Below, in pieces: positions 24,262-34,677 of a stretch of DNA of 64,000 nucleotides. Position 1 is the first letter of the stretch. Each line of letters begins with the position of its first letter. The translations under genes and the position numbers were made by a program. The notes below the pieces were generated by a model that worked only from the letters and a program-made list of their open reading frames with translations, made no database searches and had not been told where the DNA came from. Source of the DNA: Pisolithus tinctorius (taxonomy: Eukaryota; Basidiomycota; Agaricomycetes; Boletales; Pisolithaceae); assembly GCA_024663395.1 (NCBI GenBank), contig JANFAH010000062.1, forward strand, positions 248,001 to 312,000. The letters are read 5' to 3'.

Positions 24262-24988
24262 TCTCTTGCGTATATTTGGTCATCTATTGCAACACAGCTT
24301 AAAGTGACATTTAACTAACTTGGCCTTCGAACAGACATGTATTACTAACTTGTCTTCCCTCTCCCAAATGCGTATTTTCCTGCATACCAGTCATATGTCA
24401 ATACTCTGTCAGGAAATCTCGTTCCCCGTGTCTGAGCAGTTAGCCTCCCAGTACCAGGTTCTTCTCCTAGTACAAAACCGTAAGCTTAGAATTATTAGCG
24501 GTCGAGCTTCCAACCACGTCACTTTTTGCGAACGATCGTTTTCGGAATATCTGTCACTGACCATTGGGGGTGGCATCCTGGCCAGCGAATCACGCACATT
24601 GCTTTTCTTTCATAATACTCACTGATGCTGCACGAGTGCAAAGGGAATAGGGTGTGCATGTTATTTTGTGCGCGGTCACGATCGGTCAAACTCCAAGCTT
24701 CAAGCTTCAAAGGTAGCCATCATGCTGCTCGACATGGAATTAATGGACCAGCCTATGAATAAAATCCCGCACACCATAGGATGTACCTTCGGAGGTCGTA
24801 CCTACACACAGCACATACGCATTAATGGCGCTGGCTTATTTTATGTAATAGAAATAGATACGGCGGTATGATAGATGTTTTGTCATTATCACGGTGGTGA
24901 ACGTGGCCTTCGAAAACACGCTAGAAGTAATCGACCCTTGCACGATGCATACTGATGCATGGCGCGAAGTACTGTTCGTCTTTCTTGC
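24262..24988. other. Convergent intergenic region between EXO70 and the acetyltransferase
   Basis: It contains short frames only, and both neighbours end here. No gene or repeat was recognised. Confidence 0.4.
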
Positions 24989-26128
24989 CTAGTGTATGTA
25001 AATTGGGGGGGGGGGGGGGTTCGTTAACGCTCCTACGTCCTCGCACATTGCTGAGACGAGATAAATGAATGAAAGAACTGACCGTGTATCCGCCACATTT
25101 GGATTGCCGTGAATCCAAAGCCGCATGGTGAACGCATCCTCGCCATCAGCATCTGCACGCAGTAAATTCGTATGTCCATGACCGTTCCAGCACAAGTGTG
25201 GGCGATGTAAGGGGTAATCGACATCCTGGTCTTCTGTACCTTCTGAGCTTGACGCAAGAGACAGGAGCACGCTCACAGTATTTGCGTTCGACGCGATAGA
25301 TGGTGTACCCTAGGGCGTCCCGATACAGGGCTAAAGCAGCCCTGTTCGATATCCGCACGTTCAGCTGGATGTACTGGAGGTGGTAGGTGCTTGTCATGGA
25401 TTCTCCTAGGTAAAGACATCGTGTATATGCCGGCACCGACGAAGGGAAGAAAAATATTTCAGTTAACGTCCCGGAGTCAAGAGAGGAAACACAGCGGGTG
25501 TAGGACACGTACTAGAGATATTCATGAGTCGCTTCGCGAGCCCAAGGCGTCGGTAAGGGCGAAGGACAGCTAGGGAATTGATATGTCCGATTAGAAGATG
25601 GGGTTGGTCGTCAACAGGTTCCCTGCACGGCAGAGAAATTAGTTTATTAAAGTCGGGTGTGACCACAAAATGAGAAGAGGCGGTAGGGCATGCACAGGAA
25701 GCTGCGAGTTTCGAAAATAGATGTCCAACCGATTACTTACACGGACGCCAGTACATAACCAACTACCGTTCCGCTTGCGTTTTCTGCAAGGAACGATACA
25801 TGAGGCCACGATACGATAGAGAATGCCCCTACATTCGCAGAGCAAAGCGAGCGGCGAAAAATCATTCCGAGAGTCAACCCAAGGGAGACTGCAATAATAC
25901 CTGATTGAAACTGACTCACAAAATTGTGCAAGGTAGTTTTCAGGTAAACAGAGCTGGTTGCATCGTTGGAGATTAATGAGATCTTTTGGCTGGTGTGAAT
26001 CGGAAATAATGTTGGATAATCAGACAAAAGGGAGACCAGACATAGGAAACGTTCCAGCACGGGTATGAGCGCCCAGTAGTTTATAAGAAGCAGGACAGAC
26101 GTACATTCGCAGGTCTAATATTCAACAT
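24989..26128 (-). CDS. NatA catalytic subunit-like N-alpha-acetyltransferase (NAA10/ARD1 family)
   Basis: GNAT-fold enzyme expected to acetylate the N-termini of nascent proteins at the ribosome, normally with the NAA15 scaffold. The start at 26,128 gives MLNIRPANV, as in NAA10 proteins. Splicing then yields QRCNQLCLPENYLAQF, SWPHVSFLAENASGTVVGYV, EPVDDQPHLLIGHINSLAVL with the acetyl-CoA motif RRLGLA (near 25,535), LNVRISNRAALALYRDALGY (near 25,350), and YYADGEDAFTMRLW after an intron whose splice completes the first tyrosine codon. These blocks match the family in order and spacing. The C-terminus is unclear: unspliced, the frame runs through a C15 tract as five prolines to a stop at 24,989. 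The protein is shorter than the usual family length, mainly at the acidic C-tail. The gene straddles the left edge of the tandem duplication (about 25,511), so only its middle is duplicated. Confidence 0.8.
25005..25019 (+). repeat. G15 homopolymer
   Basis: An uninterrupted run of fifteen G on the + strand, C15 in the sense of the acetyltransferase. It lies in the last coding codons or the 3' UTR of that gene. Its length is likely to vary between strains and reads. Confidence 0.9.
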
Positions 26129-26610
26129 TGGATACTGCCAGTTCGGAGTACTGGTGTTTCACTTATCCACCACTAAATGAATCCGGTCGGGCAGGGTATA
26201 TGGCGTGACAAGGCTGGGTATCAGGTGGGGCAAGCCGCAACAAACGCGCCAACGTTCCGCTTTCGAACAGCAGTGCTTCGTCACTTTGAGGCGAACATAT
26301 ACCGGTAGTAGTAATCCGAGGAAACTCTGAACGCGCCTGGCTGAGAAGCTGAATGAGAATGAGTGCCGACTGACAAGTAGCTCAGTAGGGCGGCTGACTA
26401 AGCTCTTGGCTCCGAAGGTGCGCCGTGGAAACACAGCATGACTACGACATCTGCACTCCTAAGTTGCCCGGCAGCGCGTATTTCTCTCCGACCAGAGTTC
26501 CAAAGACGTTCTAAACTCAAAGGAGAAGGCGAACCTCCCTGGGAAGTATGGGAGCGACATCGAAGTACAGCATTACTAATACATATAACGACGAGCAGTC
26601 GATTTGCAAT
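26129..26610. other. Spacer between P450 copy A and the acetyltransferase
   Basis: Conserved in unit B from about 30,772. An open frame here (26,159-26,434, minus) differs between copies by insertions and has no domain, so it is treated as non-coding. It should hold the P450 3' UTR and the promoter of the acetyltransferase. Confidence 0.4.
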
Positions 26611-28721
26611 TCACTCTTCTCTTTTCCGGAACATGACCTTGGCCGTGGGGTTGGGCACAATAGCACGCCCTACGTGCAGGGTATTTGGACGACTTTCATC
26701 ATTTCCCAGCTTGACGTCATACGACATGACAATATGCGCCAACATAGTTTTGAGCACGGTAGCTGCAAAAAACCTACCAGGGCTGTACATGCCGTATGCA
26801 CAGAACGTGAATGAGAAGGCAATCTTGGCTGTGAAATTTTCATGCCCACCATGTGTGTTTTCCCAAGCCAAATGATAACAAATCCGGGGTTACGGCGACC
26901 ATCTGATGCCTGGAACGCTCAAACTCCTTGTTTCGCATGTCGGCAAATCGAAACGGCTTAAACACATTTGGGTTTTCATACACTGCATCATCGTGATGCA
27001 TGGCGTGCGCTGGGAAGGCCAAAAAGGTTCCTTGAGGGATGAAGGTTCCATCAGCGAGTGTGATGTCACTCATTGCTTTCCGCGAAACGCCCACTGGCAA
27101 TTAGTGTTTGAGCCAATCAGTTAGGGTAATGGGGGAGGAATACACACAAATTGAAAGGCCTTCAAAACGCTGAGTCTCTTTCAAAAAACTGTCGACTTTT
27201 CGCATCTTCGAAAGACCTTCTTTCGTCCACCCGTACTTACTAACAACTACCTCGACCTCATCGCGGAGTGCCTGTGCATGTCGTGGATTTTCTGCAAGGT
27301 GAAAAAGCGCCTGAGAGAAAGTCTGGAGAGAGATTGCATGCCGACGTTAGTGCACTGGTCCCGCTGGCAATTTAAGGACGTACGCTCGAGGTTGTCTGCG
27401 GCAGTGGAAGTGATCAATACAGAAGAATAGGAAATAATTGAACGAACGTGAATGCCAGCAAAATTAATAGAAATGATACGCCGGGTCAGTGAAGTCAGCG
27501 AAGTCTCCTGCTTACTATCCATGCACCATTGCAAGAAGTCATTCTACCAAATATTAGTGCTTCTAAGGTATAGCGAACGCAGGAACTTACAGGTTTATTA
27601 TTCCAGTCGGTGCCCTCCGCTTCCATATGTTGCAGGCGTTCTTTGATTACCGGACCAAGCAAAGCGACCCCCCGACTGGTCCGTTCAGAGAGATTGGTGA
27701 CAAGCTTTGCAACCAGTCTACGCAACTTCAGTGTAAAGCAAAGCCTACCGAGAGGGCGACGAGAAAAACTGACGGTACCATAAAAACTAGGAAAGAGTCT
27801 CAAAATTCTTGCTTCGTCCACAACTGCACGAGGGAGATTCATATTCAAATCGAGCCAATCGGGGTCACGGCCTAGGGGCAAATGGCTAATGAAAGATAGG
27901 CACGGTGCATCAACTCGGTGACTTACAGAGAGGGAGGCCAACAAACATCCGATTGCTTGCCCTGCTCGCAATCTTGAGAGTGGCTTGTACCGCTGAGATG
28001 GTTTTCCATTCTGAAATCGAATGATCGTTAGTAAATTACAGTTAGATGTTATGCAGAGAATGACCATTGTGCTTTAAATCAAGGTATTCGTTGCATGCGG
28101 CAACAATCTCGTCCCTCACACCCGCATATAAAACTGAAAGATTGCGAGTAAGGGTCGATTGAATAATGGATACATGATACATGTCGCTATTCTTCAAGCC
28201 GAACGTATGTTCCAGTTTCAATGACTGCATTGACCTACCTTGAATTGAAACCAACATCCGAAAGATGGGATTGACTTACGTTGTCCGCTGCCTCGATAAA
28301 GGAAAGGTGATCCTCAAGAGCCCTCGCCACGTGCTCAAGGTGACTGCGATGCAAACAGACAACCCAATGTGTCAAGTTAGCGACCCTAAATATTCCAGAC
28401 TTGTACTGATTTTGCAGTTAGTACCAACGTCACGAATATCAACATAAAAGAACCCCCTCACCTTGTCGTATCCCTCCTGCACAAACCGTTCAGTGTGGTC
28501 GACTTCAAGTCCCTTTGTGAACCAGTACGATGCCAATAAACTTGAGTGGCCTACGACAGGGATGTGATCGAGCTTATTACAGCGCACACCTTTAACAATG
28601 CTTGATCTCTGTTAAGACGTACACGACTTACGTTTGAACACCTAAGAAGCCTGAACGAACATGCTACAACTAGAGCGGCGCAGATACCAGCAACGAGATA
28701 AGGCGTGAAGAGGAAATCCAT
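26611..28721 (-). pseudogene. Cytochrome P450, tandem copy A, with a one-base insertion
   Basis: Same exon structure as the P450 at 0.5 kb. The ATG at 28,721 opens into MDFLFTPYLVAGICAALVV. Exons include IPVVGHSSLLASYWFTKGLE, ASRASNRMFVGLPL, the I-helix region INFAGIHVRS, LKETQRF (ExxR), FKPFRF and FGLGKHTC-PGRFFA, again with the heme cysteine codon split by an intron. It ends VMFRKREE. The exon reading FPSFMVP in copy B and FPSFMLP in the 0.5 kb gene has five T instead of four near 27,785, so normal splicing shifts the frame. The following intron is 56 nt, so with the extra base its retention is in frame and adds 19 codons; this is why a 190-codon frame spans 27,495-28,067. The copy is either a recent pseudogene, a gene with a 19-residue insert, or carries a base-calling error. 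The heme loop itself is intact. Confidence 0.65.
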
Positions 28722-30074
28722 GATGTGGAGATTAACCAAGAGTTGGTTGGGCCAACGACCTCGAGGAGTGGCCATAATATACTGTCCAGGCACCCGTAGA
28801 AATAGGGGAACCGACGGTGTCTACCGTCGGAGTGCATACGAAAGGGATATCCACCCGCCGACGGTATATTTATGCAATGAAGTTCGAAGCCTTCCTCCAA
28901 TAGCCATACGTTAGTCCCGACGGAGCTGGACTTATGATTATCCCGTCCAATGATTATGAGGCTATTGGTTGCCGCATCCGAAACGGTAAGAAGACGATCA
29001 CGTAGGTCAGGTCCTTGCTGGTAATTGAACGCTGCGGTATCGATATTAGAATCGTTGTATCTGAATGAAGGGTGCGGTTTCTTTCTCTATCTGTGGATGA
29101 TTGACCACGATCGTTGGATTTGGGGAGTAACTCACGGGACTTCCCTCCGCATGTCCCCACTACACGCCGAGTGGCATTATAGCCGCGAGGATCATTGCGG
29201 AATCAAACCTTATATAGTCCGGTGCTCACTACGTTCGAAGTAGGGTAACAAAAAAGTCTGAATTCAAAAAATGGCATGTAAGTGCATAGGAATTGGCACT
29301 GGATAAGTGTACTTGCGTCTCGCTCTGCGTAAGAATTATCCTATTGTTAGAGGATGCTCTGACGACCGTAACAATGGCCACGAACGGATTATTGGCTGAC
29401 CACAGTTCGTCGGGTATAAACAACAGTAAATGCCTCGTCAATGATGATACGGAACAGTACAGAAGTTATTAGTGAGGATATTATGCCCCCGTATCTGACG
29501 GATACTTACACTTTTCATGCATCACGCACCATGCCACATGTTATAAATTCTGCACGGGACGGGAAAAACGTGGACTATGTGACCAGAGAGGAATATCATC
29601 CAAGAAAGGCCGTTAGGCGGTAACGAGAAATGTTTCTTAGATCGTCGAAAGAGCGGGTTTCCTCCCCCTACCACTGGTACTTTAGTGCAAGAACATTCGA
29701 AAACTGCATCCTTACACGAGAGCGTCCAAAGGGCTTCCAGCACGTAGAAATTTGGGCGACATCATTGAACCTAGATCACCTCGTACGCCTCTAATAGGCC
29801 ACGAACAATTGACCTATATTTTGTGAGCTCGTTGCTGAGAGAACGCTTGCCTGGCATAGTACTCGGAAAATGTGGTGCACTACGGATTTTGAGAGTAAGT
29901 GCTGTCTGCTCCGAGCGAGATCTGGCCGCCATAAATTTACGGTATCCCAGACAAACAAGTGGCCAATATCTGTGCTGTTGTATCTAGTCACTGGAGATCA
30001 TACAGTCGCGTATAAAATATGATATATGTACTTACCAGTAGGACAGATGTGCATGTCAAGATCGAAGTTGCTTT
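28722..30074. other. Region between P450 copy A and the MFS remnant, with conserved TATA-like site
   Basis: It aligns with 33,286-34,677 in unit B and, in part, with 185-330 in inverse orientation. A TATA-like TATATTA (minus strand) lies at 28,775-28,781. No coding sequence was recognised. It should contain the P450 promoter and the 3' UTR of the former MFS gene. Confidence 0.4.
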
Positions 30075-30480
30075 TCATGTGGCCTGAACCTCCTCCTTCG
30101 GAACAAGAGCGATTGAGTTTGTTCGCGTTAAATCTGCACCGTGCCCTTCATCCTCTGCTTTATATTTTGCCTCTTCCGCCGTGGCCGCCATCTCAGCATC
30201 GTTCGGACTTCCCCACTCACCTCTCACGAGCTTGCGTGTCATAGAGTACTCCCGCAGAAATAGCATCAGAGCCAACGCAGCGCCCGAAATTGGTGTATTC
30301 ATGATCCAGATTGTGCTGATAGATCGGGAATAGGCATGCAGAATGGCATTACGAACGGTGACATCATGTGCGACACGTTGATAAGAATCACGAGACGAAC
30401 AAGGCTCCTGGGAGTCTCAGACCAGAACGAAACTCACCGGAATAAGATGCAGATACGAGAAGTCATCATTCAACAACGCA
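30075..30480 (-). pseudogene. C-terminal remnant of an MFS transporter
   Basis: It matches the last exons of the full MFS gene at 34,678-37,372: STALLNDDFSYLHLIP, an intron, RNAILHAYSRSI, an intron, then MNTPISGAALALMLFLREYS and an acidic tail ending PKEEVQAT with TGA. Everything upstream of NDD is missing because the duplication edge lies here. The tail is probably closer to the ancestral C-terminus than that of the full copy, which has an extra base in the GATTTGGACGCG stretch. The fragment is joined in frame to the acetyltransferase exon of unit B. Confidence 0.75.
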
Positions 30481-30775
30481 GTAGAGATATTCATGAGCCG
30501 CTTCGCGAGCCAAAGGCGTCGGTAAGGGCGAAGGACAGCTAGGGAATTGATATGTCCGATTAGAAGATGGGGTTGGTCGTCAACAGGTTCCCTGCGCGGC
30601 AGGAGAATTAGTTTATTAGAGTCGGCTGTGACCACAAAATGAGAAAAGGCGGTAGGGCATGCACAGGAAGCTGCGAGTTTCGAAAATAGATGTCCAACCA
30701 ATTACTTACACGGACGCCAGTACATAACCAACCTACCGTTCCGCTTGCGTTTTCTGCAAGGAACGATCATATATG
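30481..30775 (-). pseudogene. Fragment of the NAA10-like acetyltransferase
   Basis: Only the exon EPVDDQPHLLIGHINSLAVL...RLMNIS and a piece of the preceding one remain. The 5' exons were lost in a deletion at about 30,767, where TTTTCTGCAAGGAACGAT runs straight into the P450-side spacer, and the 3' exons lie outside the unit. The acetyl-CoA loop reads RRLWLA instead of RRLGLA, replacing a glycine that the fold needs. It is not expected to be an enzyme. Confidence 0.8.
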
Positions 30776-31172
30776 GCGTGACACAGGCTGGGTATCAGGT
30801 GGGGCAAGCCGCAACAAACGCGCCAACGTTCCGCATTCGAACAGCAGTGCTTCGTCACTTTGAAGCGAACATATACCGATAGTAGTAATCCGAGAAAAAC
30901 TCTGAACGCGCCTGGCTGAGAAGCTGAATGAGTGCCGACTGACAAGTAGCTCAGTAGGGCGGCTGACTAAGCTCTTGGCCCCGAAGGTGCGCCGCGGAAA
31001 CACAGCATGACTAAGACGTCTGCACTCCTAAGTTGCCCGTAGAACTTCTTTGAAACTCTGGTCGGTAGAGAAATAAACTCAAAGCAGAAGGCGAACCTCC
31101 CTGGAAAGTATGGGAGCGACATCGAAGTACAACATTACTAATACATATAACGACGAGCAGTCGATTTGCAAT

Positions 31173-33285
31173 TCACTCTTCTCTTTTCCGGAACATGACC
31201 TTGGCCGTGGGGTTGGGCACAATAGCACGCCCTACGTGCAGGGTATTTGGACGACTTTCATCATTTCCCAGCTTGACGTCATACGACATGACAATATGCG
31301 CCAACATAGTTTTGAGCACGGTGGCTGCAAAAAAACCTGCCAGGGCTGCATATGCAGTATGCGTGCAACGTGAATGAAGAGGCAATCTTGGCTGTGAAAT
31401 TTTCATGCCCACCATGTGTGTCTTCCCAAGCCAAATGATAACAAATCCGGGGTTATAGCGACCATCTGATGCCTAGAACCCTCAAACTCCTTGTTTCGCA
31501 TGTCGGCAAATCGAAACGGCTTAAACATATTTGGGTTTTCATACACTGCATCATCGTGATGCATGGCGTGCGCCGGGAAGGCCAAAAAGGTTCCTTGTGG
31601 GATGAAGGTTCCATCAGCGAGTGTGATGTCACTCATTGCTTTCCGCGAAAGGCCCACTAGCAATTAGTGGTTGAGCCAATCAGTTAGGATAATGGGGGAG
31701 GAATACAAACAAACTGAAAGGCCTTCAAAACGCTGAGTCTCTTTCAAGAAACTGTCGACTTTTCGCATTTTCGAAAGAGCCTCTTTTGTCCAGCCGTAAT
31801 TACTAACAACTGCCTCGACCTCTTCGCGGAGTGCCTGTGCATATTGTGGATTTTCTGCAAGATTTAACAGCGCCTCAGAGAAAGTCTGGGAAGAGATACC
31901 ACACTGAAGTTAGTGCGCCGCTCCCACTTGTAATTAAGAACGCACGTTCGAGGTTGTCTGCGGTAGTGGAAGTGATCAATACAGAAGAATAGGAAAAAAG
32001 TGAACGAACATGAATGCCAGCAAAATTAATAGCAATGATACGCCGTGTCAATGAAGTCAGCGAAGTCTCCTCCTTACTATCCATGCACCACTGTAAGAAG
32101 TCATTCTACCAAACCTTAGTGCTTCTAAGATATAGCGAACGCAGGAGCTCACAGGTTTATTGTCCCAGTCGGTGCCTTCCGCTTCCATGTGTTGCAGGCG
32201 TTCTTTAATCACCGGACCAAGAAAAACGAACCCCAGTCTGGTCCGTTCAGAGAGATTGGTGACAAACTTTGCAACTAGTCTACCCAACTTCGGTGTAAAG
32301 CAAAGCTTACCAAGAGGGCGACGGCAGAAACTGACGGTACCATAAAACTAGGAAAGAGTCTCAAAATTCTTGCTTCGTCCACAACTGCACGAGGGAGATT
32401 TATATTCATATCGAGCCAATCTGAGTCACGGCCTAGGGAAAGATGCCTAATGAAACACATGGACAGTGCATCAACTCAGTGACTTACAAAGAGGGAGGCC
32501 AACAAGGATCCGATTGCTTGCCCTGCTCGCAATCTTGAGAGTGGCTTGTACCGCTGAGATGGTTTTCCATTCTGTAATCGAATGACCGTTAGTACCTTCC
32601 AGTCAGGTGTGATTCAGAGAACAACCATTGTGCTTTAAATCAAGGTATTCGTTGCATGCAGCAACGATCTCGTCCCTCAAGTCTGCATATAAAACTGAAA
32701 GGTTGCGACTAAGGGTCAATCGAATAAGGGGTAGATGATAATCATCATTAATATTCAAGCCGAACGTATATTCTGTTCTGAATGCCTGCATTGGCCTACC
32801 TTGAATTGCAGCCAAAATCCGGAAGATGGAATTGACTTACGTTGTCTGCTGCATGGTTAAAAGAAAGGTGATCTTCGGGAGTCATCGCCACGTCCTGAAG
32901 GTGACTGCGGTGCAAATAGACGACCCAATGGGTCAAGCTAGCGACCCTGAATGCTCTAGATTTGTACTGAGTTTTTTGCAGTCAGCACCAACGTCACGAA
33001 CGCCAACATAAAAGACCCCCTTCACCTTGTCGTATCCCTCCTGCACAAACCGTTCAGTGTGGTCGACTTCAAGTCCCTTTGTGAACCAGTACGATGCTAA
33101 TAAACTTGAGGGGCCTACGACAGGGATGTGATCGAGCTTGTTACAGCGCACACCTTTAACAGTGCTTGATCTCTGTTAAGACGTACACGACTTACGTTTG
33201 GACGCCTAAGAAGCTTGAACGAACATGCTACAACTAGAGCGGCGCAGATACCAGCAACGAGATAAGGCGTGAGGAGGAAATCCAT
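31173..33285 (-). pseudogene. Cytochrome P450, tandem copy B, with a one-base insertion in the heme loop
   Basis: The ATG at 33,285 opens into MDFLLTPYLVAGICAALVV. Exons match copy A and the 0.5 kb gene, and the FPSFMVP exon has the normal four T. After the split-cysteine intron the exon should read PGRFFAATVLK, but there are seven T (A on the + strand near 31,328-31,334) instead of six. The frame is therefore lost immediately after PGRFF. The downstream part (MLAHIVMSYDVKLG ... VMFRKREE) is otherwise intact. Loss of the segment after the heme cysteine would be expected to prevent proper heme binding. A base-calling error in a homopolymer is a serious alternative. Confidence 0.65.
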
Positions 33286-34677
33286 GAGGTGGGCATTAAC
33301 CAAAAGTTGGTTGGGCCAACAACCTCGAGGAGCAGTCATAATATACCGTCCAGGCACCCGGGGAAGTAGAAGAACCGACAGTGTCTACCGTCGGAGTGCA
33401 TGCGAAAGGCATACCCACCTGTTGACGGTATATCTCTGTAATGGGGTTCGAAGCCTGCCTCCATTGGTCCCGACGGAGCTGGACTTATGATTATCCCGAC
33501 CAATGATTATGAGGCTTTTGATTGTAGCATCAGACTCTCGCTGGTAACTGAACACTGCGGCATCGATATTAGAATCGTCGTATCTGAATAAAGGGTGCAA
33601 TTCCAAATTTCTTTCTCCATCTGTGGATGACTGTCCACGATCGTTGAATTTTGGGAGTAACTCACGGGACTTCCCTCCGCATGTTCCCACTACTGGCCAA
33701 GTGGCATTATAGCCGCGAGGATCATTGCGGAATTAAACCTTGAACAATCCGGTACGTTCAAAGTAGGGTAACAAAAAAGTCAAAATTCAAAAAGGGCATG
33801 TAAGTGCATGTGTATTGGCACTGGATAAAGTATACTTGCTGCAGGTTTCCCGCTCTGCGTAAGAATTATCCTATTGTTAGAGGATGCTCTGACGACCGTA
33901 ACAATGGCCCCGAACGGATTATCGACTGACCACAGTTCGTCGGGTACAAACAACAGTAAATACCTCGTCAATGATGATACGGAACAGTACGGAAGTTATT
34001 AGTGAGGATAATATGCCCCCGTATCCGACGAATACTTACACTTTTCACGCATCACGCCACCATGCGGCATGTTGTAAACCCTGCACGGGACGGGAAGAAT
34101 GTGGACTGTGACCAGAGAGAGGTGTCATCCAAGAAAGGTCGTTAGGCGGTAACGAGAAATGTTTCTTAGATCGTCGAGAGAGCGGGTTTCCACCCCCTAC
34201 CACTGCTACTTCAGTGCAAGAACACTCGAAAACTGCATCCTTACACGAGAGCGTCCAAAGGGCTTCCAACACGTAGAAAATTGGACGACATCATTGAACA
34301 TAAATCACCTCATACGTCTCTAATCGGCCACGAACACTCCCATTGACCTACATTTTATGAGCTCACTGCTGAGAGAACACTTGCCTGGTGTAGTGCACTT
34401 GGAAATGTGGTGCACTACGGATTTTGAGAGTGGGTACCGTCTGCTCCGTGGCTCTCAAGCAGAGACTCTCCACGGCATTCTTTGGAGTAAGGTCTAGCCG
34501 CCATAAATTTATGGTGTCCCAAATGAGCAAGTGGCCAATATCCGTGCTGTCGTATCTAGTTGCTGGAGATCATACGGTCCCATATAAAATATGATGTATA
34601 TACTTATCAGTAAGAAAAATGTGCATGTCAAGATCAGAGCTGCTCATCAGAGAGACGGGGGAATGACGGAATCGCGG
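33286..34677. other. Region between P450 copy B and MFS, with conserved TATA-like site
   Basis: Counterpart of 28,722-30,074. A TATA-like site (TATATTA, minus) is at 33,339-33,345. Small indels separate the copies (for example extra sequence near 34,455-34,490 and 34,640-34,730 in this copy). No gene was recognised. Confidence 0.4.

Larger units (their letters stand above)
25511..30480. repeat. Tandem segmental duplication, unit A
   Basis: Unit A aligns with unit B (30,481 to about 35,145) along almost its whole length: acetyltransferase exon, spacer, P450, P450 upstream region and the C-terminal MFS exons. The left edge lies at the end of an acetyltransferase exon. The right edge lies within an MFS exon, at the sequence CATCATTCAACAA shared with about 35,130. 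Nucleotide similarity is very high in P450 exons and lower in the spacer between P450 and MFS. Confidence 0.85.

Noticed and set aside
26159..26434. Frame conserved in both tandem units (also 30,767-31,003)
   Set aside because: Similarity is explained by the recent duplication, and the copies differ by indels that change the frame, so it is not under coding constraint.
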